Source: Actinoplanes lobatus (GTDB lineage Bacteria > Actinomycetota > Actinomycetes > Mycobacteriales > Micromonosporaceae). From it: 64,000 nucleotides of DNA. The notes under the pieces are model-generated. The model did no database searches. It saw only the letters and a list, made by a program, of their open reading frames with translations, and was not told the origin of the DNA. The DNA lies in assembly GCF_014205215.1 (NCBI RefSeq), contig NZ_JACHNC010000001.1, forward strand, positions 749,001 through 813,000, read 5' to 3'. Made by a program: the position numbers and the translations under genes. Positions within the stretch are counted from its first letter, which is position 1; every line of letters begins with the position of its first letter. Of this stretch, positions 8,500 to 17,149 are shown one piece after another.

Positions 8500-9494
8500 C
8501 AGAAGGTCGCCGACAGGGACTTGACCGGCATCTTCAGGTCGGCCAGCAGCTCCAGGTCGGCGGTCGCCGGGCGGCCCAGCGTGGTGAGGTAGTTGCCGAC
8601 GATCACCGCGTTGATGCCGCCGAGCAGCCCGTCCCGGGTGCCCAGGTCACCGAGGGTGATCTCACGGCCCCCGGCGTACCGGAGGATGGTCCGGGGCATC
8701 GCCAGCCGGAAGGCGGCGATGGCGCGCAGCGCGTCCTTGCCCTCCACCACCGGCCGGTCGCCCAGCGGGGTGCCGGGCCGCGGGTTCAGGAAGTTCAGCG
8801 GCACCTCGTGCGGGTCCAGTTCGGCGAGCTGGGCGGCGAACTCGGCCCGCTGCTCGACGGTCTCGCCCAGCCCGAGGATGCCGCCGCAGCAGACCTCCAT
8901 GCCGGATTCGCGAACCATCCTCAGCGTCTCCCACCGCTCCTCCCACGAATGGGTGGTCACCACGTTGGGAAAGTAGGACCGGCAGGTCTCCAGATTGTGG
9001 TTGTAGCGATGCACGCCCATGTCCACCAGGTCGTCGACCTGCTCCTGGCTGAGCATGCCGAGGCTGGCGGCGACCTGGATGTCGACCGCCTCCCGGATGG
9101 CCGCGACCCCGGCGCGCATCTGCTCCATGAGCCGCTTGTCCGGCCCGCGGACGGCGGCCACGATGCAGAACTCGCTCGCACCGGTGGCAGCGGTCTGCTT
9201 CGCGGCCTCCACCAGGGACGGGATGTCCAGCCAGACGGCCCGGACGGGGGACGCGAACAGGCCCGACTGGGAGCAGAAGTGGCAGTCCTCGGGACAGCCG
9301 CCGGTCTTCAGCGAGACGATGCCCTCGACCTCGACCTCGGGGCCGCACCACTTCAGCCGGACGTCGTGGGCGAGCTGCAACAGCTCCGGCAGCGCCTCGT
9401 CGGGCAGGCGCAGAATCTCCAGAATGTCCGCCTCGGCCAGGCCGGAACCTTCGTCGAGCACCCGGGCCCTGGCCCGGTCGAGGATGTCAGACAT
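8499..9494 (-). CDS. bioB: Biotin synthase
   Basis: Radical-SAM enzyme that inserts sulfur into dethiobiotin, the last step of biotin synthesis; 331 aa. The SAM cluster motif is C67-x3-C71-x2-C74 in [13 protein letters not shown], and downstream NHNLET and GGILGLGE are BioB landmarks. It is transcribed divergently from bioF-bioD across a 66-nt gap and is followed by bsaP with a one-base overlap. TAGGGT ends six bases before the ATG and no good Shine-Dalgarno is seen, so the message is probably leaderless. bioA is not in the window. Confidence 0.96.
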   Translation of the reverse strand: MSDILDRARARVLDEGSGLAEADILEILRLPDEALPELLQLAHDVRLKWCGPEVEVEGIVSLKTGGCPEDCHFCSQSGLFASPVRAVWLDIPSLVEAAKQTAATGASEFCIVAAVRGPDKRLMEQMRAGVAAIREAVDIQVAASLGMLSQEQVDDLVDMGVHRYNHNLETCRSYFPNVVTTHSWEERWETLRMVRESGMEVCCGGILGLGETVEQRAEFAAQLAELDPHEVPLNFLNPRPGTPLGDRPVVEGKDALRAIAAFRLAMPRTILRYAGGREITLGDLGTRDGLLGGINAVIVGNYLTTLGRPATADLELLADLKMPVKSLSATF

Positions 9495-9500
9495 GCCCGT

Positions 9501-9506
9501 ACCCTA
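9501..9506 (-). promoter_or_regulatory. Candidate -10 element of a leaderless bioB promoter
   Basis: TAGGGT, six-base spacer, ATG on the minus strand. On the plus strand of the same 66-nt divergent gap TAGTTT (9546-9551) ends nine bases before the bioF GTG, so both biotin units appear to start within one short control region; I could not recognise a biotin-repressor box with confidence. Confidence 0.5.
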
Positions 9507-9560
9507 CAGAGTTCACAGGCCGGCAGGACTGTCGGTGCTGGGTGATAGTTTCCCATTCTC

Positions 9561-10712
9561 GTGATCACTGGGGGTGTCTTGGCGGACTGGTTGGAGGCGC
9601 TGGACAGCCTGGCCCGTGAGCGGGCCAAGGCGGGGCTCACCCGTCAGTTGCGGCCGCGCGCCGCCGGCGACACCGTCGTCGATCTGGCCGGCAACGACTA
9701 TCTCGGCCTCTCCGCCCACCCCCGGGTGATCGCCGCGGCGCGTCAGACCCTCGAGGGGTACGGGCTGGGCGCCACCGGTTCCCGGCTGGTCCGTGGCTCC
9801 ACCGGCCCGCACACCGAGCTGGAGGAGGCGCTGGCCGGCTGGCTGGGCGCCGAGTCCACCCTGCTCTTCTCGTCCGGCTATCTGGCCAACCTGGCCGTGG
9901 TCCGGGCCGTCGGCGCGGTCTGCGACCTGGTGGTGTCGGACGCCTACAACCACGCCTCCCTGATCGACGGCTGCCGGATCTCCGGTCTGCCGGTGCGGGT
10001 GTCGCCGCACAACGACCCGTCCGCCGTCGCCGCGATCCTCGAAGCGCATCCGGGCCGGGCCGCCGTGGTGACCGAGTCGGTCTTCTCGGTCGACGGCGAC
10101 CTCGCCCCGCTCGCCGCCCTGCACCAGGTGACCGCGGCCCACGGCGCGCTGCTGATCGTCGACGACGCGCACGCCCTCGGCCTGCTCGGGCCGACCGGCG
10201 CGGGCGGGGTCGCGGCCGCCGGGCTGGCCGGCGCGCCCGGCGTGATCGTCACGGCGACACTGTCCAAATCGCTCGGCGGCGCCGGTGGCGTGGTGGCCGG
10301 GCCGGCGGCGTTCGTCCGCCACCTGATCGACACGGGCCGCAGCTTCATCTACGACACGGCGCCGCCGCCGGCCGTGGTGGCCGGGGTGCTGGCCGCCGTC
10401 GGCATCGCCCGGGCGGCCGACGACCGGCGGGCCGTGCTGTTCGAGCGCGGCGCCCGGATCGCCGCCCGGCTCCGGGAGGCGGGGCTGCCCGCCCGCGATC
10501 CGGCGGCCGGGGTGCTGTCGGTTCCGGCGCCCGGGCCGGAGGCCGCCGTGGCGTGGGCCGCCGACTGCCGGGACCGTGGGGTCGCGGTCGGCTGCTTCCG
10601 GCCACCGTCGACACCGGACGGCAGCTCGCGCCTGCGGCTGACCGTGAACGCGGGCGTCCCCGAGACGGATTTCGCCCGAGCCCTGACCGTGATCCTGGAG
10701 TGCGCACCATGA
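9561..10712 (+). CDS. bioF: 8-amino-7-oxononanoate synthase
   Basis: PLP enzyme that joins pimeloyl thioester and alanine to make KAPA in biotin synthesis; 383 aa, normal length. Landmarks: NDYLGL at 45-50, the cofactor-stacking YNHAS at 129-133, DDAH at 201-204 and the Schiff-base Lys236 in TLSKSLGG. GTG 9561 is preceded by TAGTTT nine bases upstream, consistent with a near-leaderless start; a TTG six codons later, with GGGGGT before it, is an alternative. The stop overlaps the bioD ATG (ATGA), so the two are coupled. Confidence 0.95.
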   Translation: MITGGVLADWLEALDSLARERAKAGLTRQLRPRAAGDTVVDLAGNDYLGLSAHPRVIAAARQTLEGYGLGATGSRLVRGSTGPHTELEEALAGWLGAESTLLFSSGYLANLAVVRAVGAVCDLVVSDAYNHASLIDGCRISGLPVRVSPHNDPSAVAAILEAHPGRAAVVTESVFSVDGDLAPLAALHQVTAAHGALLIVDDAHALGLLGPTGAGGVAAAGLAGAPGVIVTATLSKSLGGAGGVVAGPAAFVRHLIDTGRSFIYDTAPPPAVVAGVLAAVGIARAADDRRAVLFERGARIAARLREAGLPARDPAAGVLSVPAPGPEAAVAWAADCRDRGVAVGCFRPPSTPDGSSRLRLTVNAGVPETDFARALTVILECAP

Positions 10713-11806
10713 CCGCCGACCCCCCTCAGGCGTCCCGTCCCACCCACCTCTCGCTGGTCCCCCCGCACCGCGGCGGCGGCCACGGCCTGCCGGTCGCCAC
10801 CGGCCCGGCCCGGCGGACGGTGACGACGGCCCCCGACCCGTTGCAGGCCCACGGTGGTGGGCACGCTCCGGCCGTACCCTCGCCGGTGGTGAGCGTGACC
10901 CCGGCCGAGGCCGCCGGTGAACCGGAGGCCTCGCTCCCCACCGAGCCCTCCTCCGAATCCCTCTCCGAACCCGCCGAGCCCGCGGCCGAGCCCGCCGGGC
11001 CTTCCGCCGAGCCCGAGGCCGGCCCCGAAGCGGAAGCGCCCGTCGAGACGCGGGAGACGCCGCGGCCGAGCCGGGCCGACAGCGACGAGTGGCGCGGGAT
11101 CGTGCTGGTCACCGGCACCGACACCGAGGTCGGCAAGACCATCGCCACCGCCGCGATGGCCGCCGCCGCCCAGGCCGCCGGCCTCCGCGTGGCCGTGATC
11201 AAACCCGGTCAGACCGGCATCGCCACCGGCATGCCGACCGACGCCGAGGTGGTGACCCGTCTGGCCGGTCCGGAGACCGTGCGCACGCTGTCCGAGTTCC
11301 CGGAGCCGCTCGCCCCGCTGGCCGCCGCCAAGGTGGCCGGGCTGCCCCCGCTGGACCTGTTCGACGTGGTCGACGCGGTCCGGGCCGAGGCGGAGAAACA
11401 CGACCTGGTGCTGGTCGAGGGCGCCGGCGGCCTGCTGGTGCCGATGGGCGTGCGCCCGTCCGGGGAGGCGTGGACGTTCGCCGACCTGGGCACCACGCTG
11501 GGCTGCGGGATGATCGTGGTGGCCCGCGCCGGGCTCGGCACGCTGAACCACACGGCCCTCACCCTGGAGGCGCTGAACCGTCGCGGCGTCCCGGCCCGGG
11601 TGATCCTCGGCGCCTGGCCGGCCGAACCCGAACTGGTCCACTGGGCCAACCTGGGCGAACTGGTCCCGCACCTGGTGGGCGCCCTGCCGGCGGGCGCCGG
11701 ATCGATGGATCCCGGAGTCTTCCGCCGGTCCGCGCCCGGCTGGCTCACCCCGGCGCTGTACGGCGTTCTGGACAGCTGGCGCGTCTGGGCGGAAGAGGCG
11801 GGCTGA
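10709..11806 (+). CDS. bioD: Dethiobiotin synthetase with long low-complexity N-terminal extension
   Basis: ATP-dependent ring closure of DAPA to dethiobiotin. The catalytic domain runs from about residue 129: P-loop GTDTEVGKT at 136-144, then VIKPGQTG and the metal/phosphate segment VEGAGGLLVP. The unusual part is the first ~128 residues, rich in Pro, Ala and Glu (repeated EPAEPA/AEPEA units), with no known domain; a usual BioD is about 230 aa, while this is 365. The ATG forms ATGA with the bioF stop and is the natural coupled start, but internal initiation nearer residue 128 cannot be excluded. Confidence 0.9.
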   Translation: MTADPPQASRPTHLSLVPPHRGGGHGLPVATGPARRTVTTAPDPLQAHGGGHAPAVPSPVVSVTPAEAAGEPEASLPTEPSSESLSEPAEPAAEPAGPSAEPEAGPEAEAPVETRETPRPSRADSDEWRGIVLVTGTDTEVGKTIATAAMAAAAQAAGLRVAVIKPGQTGIATGMPTDAEVVTRLAGPETVRTLSEFPEPLAPLAAAKVAGLPPLDLFDVVDAVRAEAEKHDLVLVEGAGGLLVPMGVRPSGEAWTFADLGTTLGCGMIVVARAGLGTLNHTALTLEALNRRGVPARVILGAWPAEPELVHWANLGELVPHLVGALPAGAGSMDPGVFRRSAPGWLTPALYGVLDSWRVWAEEAG

Positions 11807-11847
11807 CCGGACACCCGGCACAATTACCACCGGGGGAGGTGTCGCGC

Positions 11848-12618
11848 ATGCACACTGGCCGAGTGGCATTCACCTTGACGATCGACTGCGGCGGTGGCGG
11901 GATCAAGGGATCGGTCCTCGACGAGGCCGGGACCATGCGGGCACACCCGATCCGGGTGCCCACCCCTTACCCGCTCTCGCCCGACCTGTTCGTCAAGACG
12001 CTCGTCGATCTGGGTCACCAGCTGCCGAACGCGGATCGCGTCACGGTCGGCATGCCCGGGATGATCCGGCACGGCGTGGTGGTGGCGACCCCGCACTACG
12101 TGACCCGCAGCGGCCCGCGGACCCGGGTGGACCCGGAGCTGTTCGAGGCGTGGCGGGGGTTCGACGCGCGGACCGCCCTGGCCGAGGCGTTCGGGCTGCC
12201 CACGCTGGTGCTCAACGACGCCGAGGTGCACGGCTGCGGGGTGGTCGCGGGCACCGGCTGCGAGCTGGTCCTGACCCTCGGCACCGGGCTGGGCTGCGCC
12301 CTCTTCGACGGCGGCGAGCTGGCCCCGCACCTGGAGATGTCGCAGGCCCCGGTGCGGTGGGGGATGTCCTACGACACGTACATCGGCGAGCACGAGCGCC
12401 GCCGCCTCGGTGACGCGCTCTGGTCGCGCCGGGTCCGCAACGTGGTGGAGGGGCTGCGCCCGGTCTTCCTGTGGGACCGGGTCTACCTGGGCGGCGGCAA
12501 CTCCCGCCTGATCACCCCCGCACAGCTGGCCCGGATGGGCGACGACGTGGTGGTGGTGCCGAACACGGCGGGCATCGTCGGCGGCGTCCGCGCCTGGACG
12601 CTGGGCCAGGTCGCCTAG
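11848..12618 (+). CDS. ROK-family kinase, polyphosphate-glucokinase-like
   Basis: A 256-residue sugar kinase of the ROK/ASKHA fold. The N-terminal phosphate loop reads TIDCGGGGIKGSV, followed by the substrate region LVLNDAEVHG and the adenosine-side LTLGTGLGCALF. Size and these motifs fit actinobacterial polyphosphate/ATP glucokinases (PpgK), which phosphorylate glucose; the Cys-rich zinc motif of ROK repressors is absent and no DNA-binding domain is present. GGGGGAGG precedes the ATG. In mycobacteria ppgK lies between suhB and sigA, whereas here it follows the biotin genes. Substrate is inferred. Confidence 0.75.
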   Translation: MHTGRVAFTLTIDCGGGGIKGSVLDEAGTMRAHPIRVPTPYPLSPDLFVKTLVDLGHQLPNADRVTVGMPGMIRHGVVVATPHYVTRSGPRTRVDPELFEAWRGFDARTALAEAFGLPTLVLNDAEVHGCGVVAGTGCELVLTLGTGLGCALFDGGELAPHLEMSQAPVRWGMSYDTYIGEHERRRLGDALWSRRVRNVVEGLRPVFLWDRVYLGGGNSRLITPAQLARMGDDVVVVPNTAGIVGGVRAWTLGQVA

Positions 12619-12624
12619 GACCGG

Positions 12625-13254
12625 CTAGGTCGTGACCTGCCAGACGGTGGTCCGGCGGATCGGGACGCTCTCCAGGTCCTCGACCACCGGGACGTCGTAC
12701 TCGGCGCGGCGGATCAGGCCCTCCGGCAGGTAGGCGCGGCCCGGATCGCCGACCAGGACCAGGGAGCCACGGGCGGCGGCACGGCGCAGGAACGGCAGGA
12801 CCCGGCCGGCCATCTCCCGGCTGTAGAAGACGTCGCCGGCCAGGACGACGCCGTACCGGTCGTCGCTGTCCAGCAGGTCGGCCTCGACGGTCTCCACCGG
12901 CATGCCGTTGGCGTCGGCGTTGGCCCGGGCGGCGGCCAGCGACATCGGGTCGATGTCGTTGGCGACGACCGGTCGCGCGCCGGCCCGGGCCGCGGCCACC
13001 GCGACCAGTCCGGAGCCGGTGGCCAGGTCGAGGACGCTGCGCCCGGCGACCAGGTCGGGCTCGTCCAGGATGTGCCGGGCCAGCGCCTGCCCGCCGGCCC
13101 AGGCGAACGCCCAGAACGGCGGCGGCTGCGGCGTGCCGGCCGCCTCGGTCGCCTCCCAGAGGGCGATCGAGTCCTCTGCCTGGTAGAGCGAGACCTCGGG
13201 GACGAACGGGACCGGCGCCAGGACCGTGTGGGCGTGGACGAACTCCAGAAGCAC
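12625..13254 (-). CDS. Class I SAM-dependent methyltransferase (PrmA/ETFB-methyltransferase-like)
   Basis: A 209-residue methyltransferase. Motif I is DLATGSGLVAVAAA, followed by the acidic NDIDPMSL that would bind the SAM ribose and a motif-IV-like LAGDVFYS. Overall likeness is to the family containing ribosomal-protein-L11 and ETF-beta lysine methyltransferases, often over-annotated as PrmA; the substrate cannot be told from sequence. GTG 13254 is chosen because CACAAT ends six bases before it; the frame is open far upstream, but that part is an antisense shadow of the GGDEF-EAL gene. It converges on the ROK kinase with six bases between stops. Confidence 0.75.
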   Translation of the reverse strand: MLLEFVHAHTVLAPVPFVPEVSLYQAEDSIALWEATEAAGTPQPPPFWAFAWAGGQALARHILDEPDLVAGRSVLDLATGSGLVAVAAARAGARPVVANDIDPMSLAAARANADANGMPVETVEADLLDSDDRYGVVLAGDVFYSREMAGRVLPFLRRAAARGSLVLVGDPGRAYLPEGLIRRAEYDVPVVEDLESVPIRRTTVWQVTT

Positions 13255-13260
13255 CCACCG

Positions 13261-13266
13261 ATTGTG
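13261..13266 (-). promoter_or_regulatory. Candidate -10 element of a leaderless promoter for the methyltransferase gene
   Basis: CACAAT, six-base spacer, GTG on the minus strand. Weaker match than the TAGGGT examples but the same geometry, and it decides the start codon. Confidence 0.35.
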
Positions 13267-13332
13267 CCGTTGCCGCTCAGAGGCCCGGCGACCGGGCCGA
13301 TCAGGACAGGGGAGAACGTCGGAGGGAGCGGG

Positions 13333-16300
13333 ATGCCGACACGGTGGCCGGCCACCATCTTCGGCGCCTGGATGGTGGTGCTCGCCGTGGCCTTCGGGCT
13401 GCAGCCGGCGCTGCGGGCTCCGCTCTTGTTGATCGCCGGCGTCTCCGCCGTGGTGGCGCTGACCCTCGGTATCCGCAGCAGCCACCCGGACGACGTACGC
13501 CCGTGGTGGGTCCTGGCCGGCGCGGTCGGCCTGTCCGCGCTCGGTGGCGCGGCCGCCGGCGCCCCGGCCTTCCTCACCGACCGGCTGCCCTGGCTCGAGC
13601 CGGCCGGCACGGCGCTCCTGCTGGTCGGCTACGCGGCCCTGGCGGTGGCGCTGGCCGGGTTCGTGGACCGGCGGACCAGCTCCTCGCGGGACCGGGCCGG
13701 GCTGCTCGACGCGCTCATGGTCACCTCCGGCGTGGCGCTGCTGATCTGGACCTTCGTGGTCGGCCCGCGCCTGGAGAGCTCGGTCGCGACCGGCTGGACC
13801 GAGGTCGCCATGCCGGTCGCCGACCTGCTCTGCCTGGGCCTGCTGGTCCGGCTCGCGACCATGCCCGGCCGCCTGGTGGCGCCCGGCTACATCCTGGGCG
13901 CCGGAGTGGTGGCGCTGCTCGCCGCCGACGTGGCCCGGGCTTCCGGGTACGGGCTTCTGGCCCTCTACACGGCGGCCGGGATGGCGGCGCTGATCCCGTC
14001 GATGGCGGAGCTGACCCGCCCGGCCGAGTCGCCGCCCACCGAGACGAGTCACGCCCGGCTGGCGCTGCTCGGGGTGGCCGCCATGGTGGCCCCGACCGTG
14101 CTGCTGGTGAAGATGTTCCGGGACGGCCAGTACGCGGGCCTGACCGTGGTGGCCGCGCTGAGCACGCTGATGATGGCGCTGGTGCTGGCCCGGATGGCCG
14201 GAATCATGTCGAACCACCGGAAGGCGATGTCCCGGGAGCGGGCGCTGCGGGAGGCGTCCGCGGCGCTGGTGTCGGCCGCCGAGGTGGAGGCGGTGGGACT
14301 GGCCGTACGCACCGCGGTGGCCCAGCTCATCCCGGGCGACGTGCCGAACGGGGTGGTGCTGGCGATCGCGATCGCGCAGGCCGAGCCGCAGTCGCCGGAG
14401 GCGGTGGCGCAGGCCGCCGTGGACCGGGCCACCGGCACCGCCGCGCGCCTGGTCACCACCCGGGACGTGGACTGGGCGGTGGCGGTACGCCTCACCCAGT
14501 TCACCAGGACACTGCGCTGCCCCATGGTGCTCAAGGACCGGCCGGCCGGCGACCCGCTGGTCGGCGTGCTGCACGTGGGCGCCCCGACCTGGGCGCTGCT
14601 GGAGTTGCAGCGGTCGGTGGAGGTGCTGGCCGGTCAGGTGGCGCTGGCCCTGGAGCGGATCGCGCTCGGGCAGGAGGTGACCCGGCAGAACAGCGAGAGG
14701 TACTTCCGGACCCTGGTCCAGAACACCGCCGACGTGATCACGATCGTCGACGAGCAGGACCGGATCCGGTACGCCAGCCCGTCCGCGATCGGTGTCTTCG
14801 GCGGTGACCCGACCGGCTACTTCCTGCCCGAGGTGATCCACCCGGGCGAGCGGGACCGGCTGGGCGAGGTGCTGACCGCGGTCCGGAGCGGTCACCAGCT
14901 GGACGAGCAGCCGGACTTCCGGGCGCGCGGCAACCGGAGCACCGAGGTGCTGCTCGAACTGCAATGCCGGGACCTGCGGGCCGACCCGACGGTGTCCGCC
15001 CTGGTCATCACGATGCGGGACGTGACCGAGCAGCGGCGCCTCCAGAACGAGCTGACCCATCAGGCGTTCCACGACGCGATGACCGGTCTGGCGAACCGGG
15101 TGCTGTTCAACGACCGGCTGCGGCACGCGGCGGCCCGCAGCGCCCGGGACGGCTCGGTGATCGGCGTGCTCTTCATCGACCTGGACGACTTCAAGATCGT
15201 GAACGACACCCTCGGGCACGCGGTCGGCGACCAGCTGCTGATCGCGGTGGCGCACCGGATCGCCGGGGCGTTGCGGGCCGACGACACGGCGGCCCGGCTC
15301 GGCGGTGACGAGTTCGCCGCCCTGGTGGAGAACGTCAACGACCCGGGCGCCGTGGAGGAGACCGCCAACCGGATCTTCACGGCCCTGACCGAGCCGATCG
15401 CCACCGACGCCAAGCCCCTGTACGCCGCGGCCAGCATCGGCATCACCACCACCCCCGAGGGCAACGACGCCGACGAGCTGCTACGCCAGGCCGACCTGGC
15501 CCTGTACGTGGCCAAGGGCGCCGGCAAGAACCAGTGGCGCCGCTACCAGGCGCACCTGCACGACGAGATGGTGCAGCGCCTGGAACTGCGGTCGGCGCTG
15601 GACCACGCCGTCAACGAGGGCCACTTCCTGCTGCACTACCAGCCGATCGTGGACCTGCCCAGCGGCATGGCGGTCGGGTTCGAGGCGCTGGTCCGCTGGC
15701 ACCACCCGAAGCGCGGGATCGTCACGCCGGAGGAGTTCATCGAGGTCGCCGAGGAGAGCGGGCTGATCCTGCCGATGGGCCGCTGGGTGCTGGAGGAGGC
15801 GCTGCGCACGGTCGCCGAGTGGCGCCGCATCCTGCCGGCCGGCCAGGCCCCGTACGTCAGCGTCAACGTCTCGGTCCGGCAGTTCCGCGAGTCCGGGTTC
15901 GTCGAGCAGGTCCGGGCCGCGCTCACGCACACCGGCGTGCCGCCGCACGGCCTGATGCTGGAGATCACCGAGACCCTGCTGGTGAAGGACGACGAACGGA
16001 TCTGGACCGATCTGGGCGCGCTGCGGGAGATGGGCGTCCGGATCGCCATCGACGACTTCGGCACCGGCTACTCGTCGCTCGGCTACCTGCGCCAGCGCCC
16101 GATCGACATCATCAAGATCGACAAGACGTTCATCGACGACATGGTCTCCAGCCCGCAGCCGATGGCCCTGGTCAGCGGCATCGTGAGCCTGGCGCAGTCG
16201 CTCGGCCTCACGGTCATCGCCGAGGGCATCGAGAGCCCCACCCATCGCGAGGTGCTGGTCCGCCTCGGCTGCCCGCTCGGCCAGGGCTACCTCTTCTCCA

Positions 16301-16362
16301 GCCCGCTCGGCCCCACCGAGGTGCTGGCCTGGCTGCGCAGCACCCAGCAGATAGCCGTCTGA
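13333..16362 (+). CDS. Membrane-anchored diguanylate cyclase/phosphodiesterase (PAS-GGDEF-EAL)
   Basis: A 1009-residue cyclic-di-GMP protein. About nine hydrophobic segments fill residues 1-300, then a GAF-like stretch (300-440), a PAS domain (about 455-570), a GGDEF domain with LGGDEF at 656-661 and an EAL domain with EAL at 784-786, DDFGTGYSS near 905 and EGIES near 965. Both active-site motifs are intact, so either synthesis or breakdown of c-di-GMP is possible; the balance is likely set by the membrane/PAS input. GGAGGGA precedes the ATG. An upstream extension of the frame overlaps the divergent methyltransferase and is rejected. Confidence 0.92.
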   Translation: MPTRWPATIFGAWMVVLAVAFGLQPALRAPLLLIAGVSAVVALTLGIRSSHPDDVRPWWVLAGAVGLSALGGAAAGAPAFLTDRLPWLEPAGTALLLVGYAALAVALAGFVDRRTSSSRDRAGLLDALMVTSGVALLIWTFVVGPRLESSVATGWTEVAMPVADLLCLGLLVRLATMPGRLVAPGYILGAGVVALLAADVARASGYGLLALYTAAGMAALIPSMAELTRPAESPPTETSHARLALLGVAAMVAPTVLLVKMFRDGQYAGLTVVAALSTLMMALVLARMAGIMSNHRKAMSRERALREASAALVSAAEVEAVGLAVRTAVAQLIPGDVPNGVVLAIAIAQAEPQSPEAVAQAAVDRATGTAARLVTTRDVDWAVAVRLTQFTRTLRCPMVLKDRPAGDPLVGVLHVGAPTWALLELQRSVEVLAGQVALALERIALGQEVTRQNSERYFRTLVQNTADVITIVDEQDRIRYASPSAIGVFGGDPTGYFLPEVIHPGERDRLGEVLTAVRSGHQLDEQPDFRARGNRSTEVLLELQCRDLRADPTVSALVITMRDVTEQRRLQNELTHQAFHDAMTGLANRVLFNDRLRHAAARSARDGSVIGVLFIDLDDFKIVNDTLGHAVGDQLLIAVAHRIAGALRADDTAARLGGDEFAALVENVNDPGAVEETANRIFTALTEPIATDAKPLYAAASIGITTTPEGNDADELLRQADLALYVAKGAGKNQWRRYQAHLHDEMVQRLELRSALDHAVNEGHFLLHYQPIVDLPSGMAVGFEALVRWHHPKRGIVTPEEFIEVAEESGLILPMGRWVLEEALRTVAEWRRILPAGQAPYVSVNVSVRQFRESGFVEQVRAALTHTGVPPHGLMLEITETLLVKDDERIWTDLGALREMGVRIAIDDFGTGYSSLGYLRQRPIDIIKIDKTFIDDMVSSPQPMALVSGIVSLAQSLGLTVIAEGIESPTHREVLVRLGCPLGQGYLFSSPLGPTEVLAWLRSTQQIAV

Positions 16363-16418
16363 TCGATACGGGTCGACCCCGCACAGGTTTCGCGTACGCC
16401 CGGCGGCCACGCCGAATC

Positions 16419-16438
16419 CCCGGCCATTTCCGGCCGGG
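16419..16438 (+). terminator. Candidate terminator hairpin after the GGDEF-EAL gene
   Basis: CCCGGCC (16419-16425) and GGCCGGG (16432-16438) pair over a six-base loop, 57 nt after the stop. No run of T follows, as is common in GC-rich genomes. Confidence 0.4.
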
Positions 16439-16760
16439 CGCTTTCCGCACGGATGGGCCGGCCCCCGTTTTCCAGTCCCCGGGCGCCGCCGGATACCCTT
16501 TCCGGCCCGCCGGAGCGGCCATCGGCGAAGGTCCGGAGGGTTCCCGCCGGCCGCGGCTACGTCGGTCCGGTACCGTCTCATTCCCCGCCGGTTAACGCCC
16601 CTTTAGCGGCCGGCCTTTCCCAGGCCCCGCGCGCGACTTTCCCCGGCCGGCGGCCGGCTCGTTCCCGGGCACCGGAACCGAAATGACGCCGATCGCACCG
16701 GCTATCGAAGACCGCCGCTCAGGTCAGGGCGGGTCCGGACCGTCCACAAGAGACGGCAAC

Positions 16761-16788
16761 GGCGCCGCCCGGAAACCCGGACGGCGCC
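16761..16788 (-). terminator. Terminator hairpin of lsr2
   Basis: A 12-bp stem with one mismatch (16761-16772 with 16777-16788) around the loop AAAC, lying 14 nt past the lsr2 stop. Confidence 0.7.
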
Positions 16789-16801
16789 GCCGCGGAGCGC
16801 T

Positions 16802-17149
16802 CTAGCGCTTGTTGTGGTACGCCTCGACCACGTTGCTCGGGATCCGGCCACGCTCGGAGACCGGATAGCCGTTCTTGTTCGCCCACTCACGAATAGCCTG
16901 GTTCTGGTCCCGGCTGGAACGGCTCGACACGGCCGCGACGGCCCGCCGGGCAGTGGCCGGAACGTTGCCGTTGCGACCCAGGCGCGTGGCCGCGGAGAGG
17001 AACGGCTCCAGGGCTTTACGCAGCTTACCGGCGTTCTTTTCGGAGAGGTCGATGGTGTAGTTGACCCCGTCGAGACCGAATTCGACGGTGCGGTCGGCTT
17101 CACCCCCGTCGAGGTCGTCGGTCAGAACGGTAATTATCTGCTTGGCCAT
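16802..17149 (-). CDS. lsr2: Lsr2 nucleoid-associated protein
   Basis: Actinobacterial H-NS analogue, 115 aa, that coats AT-rich DNA and silences acquired genes. The N-terminal half ([15 protein letters not shown], then the [15 protein letters not shown] strand pair) is the oligomerisation domain; the C-terminal half ends in [18 protein letters not shown], the minor-groove binding domain with its RGR hook. AGGAGC lies before the ATG. A strong hairpin follows the stop. It stands alone here beside a 550-nt gene-free control region. Confidence 0.96.
   Translation of the reverse strand: MAKQIITVLTDDLDGGEADRTVEFGLDGVNYTIDLSEKNAGKLRKALEPFLSAATRLGRNGNVPATARRAVAAVSSRSSRDQNQAIREWANKNGYPVSERGRIPSNVVEAYHNKR

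Larger units (their letters stand above)
16363..16801. other. Gene-free stretch after the GGDEF-EAL gene
   Basis: No frame here has actinobacterial codon character or a ribosome site. It contains two hairpins, listed separately, that look like terminators for the genes on either side; between them I see nothing that I can interpret. Confidence 0.6.

Noticed and set aside
11089..11805. Plus-strand frame extending the ROK kinase upstream through bioD
   Set aside because: It is bioD read in another frame; a clear ribosome site and family start are at 11848.
12625..15255. 876-codon frame on the minus strand
   Set aside because: Only its last 209 codons (the methyltransferase) are real; the rest is antisense to the GGDEF-EAL gene.
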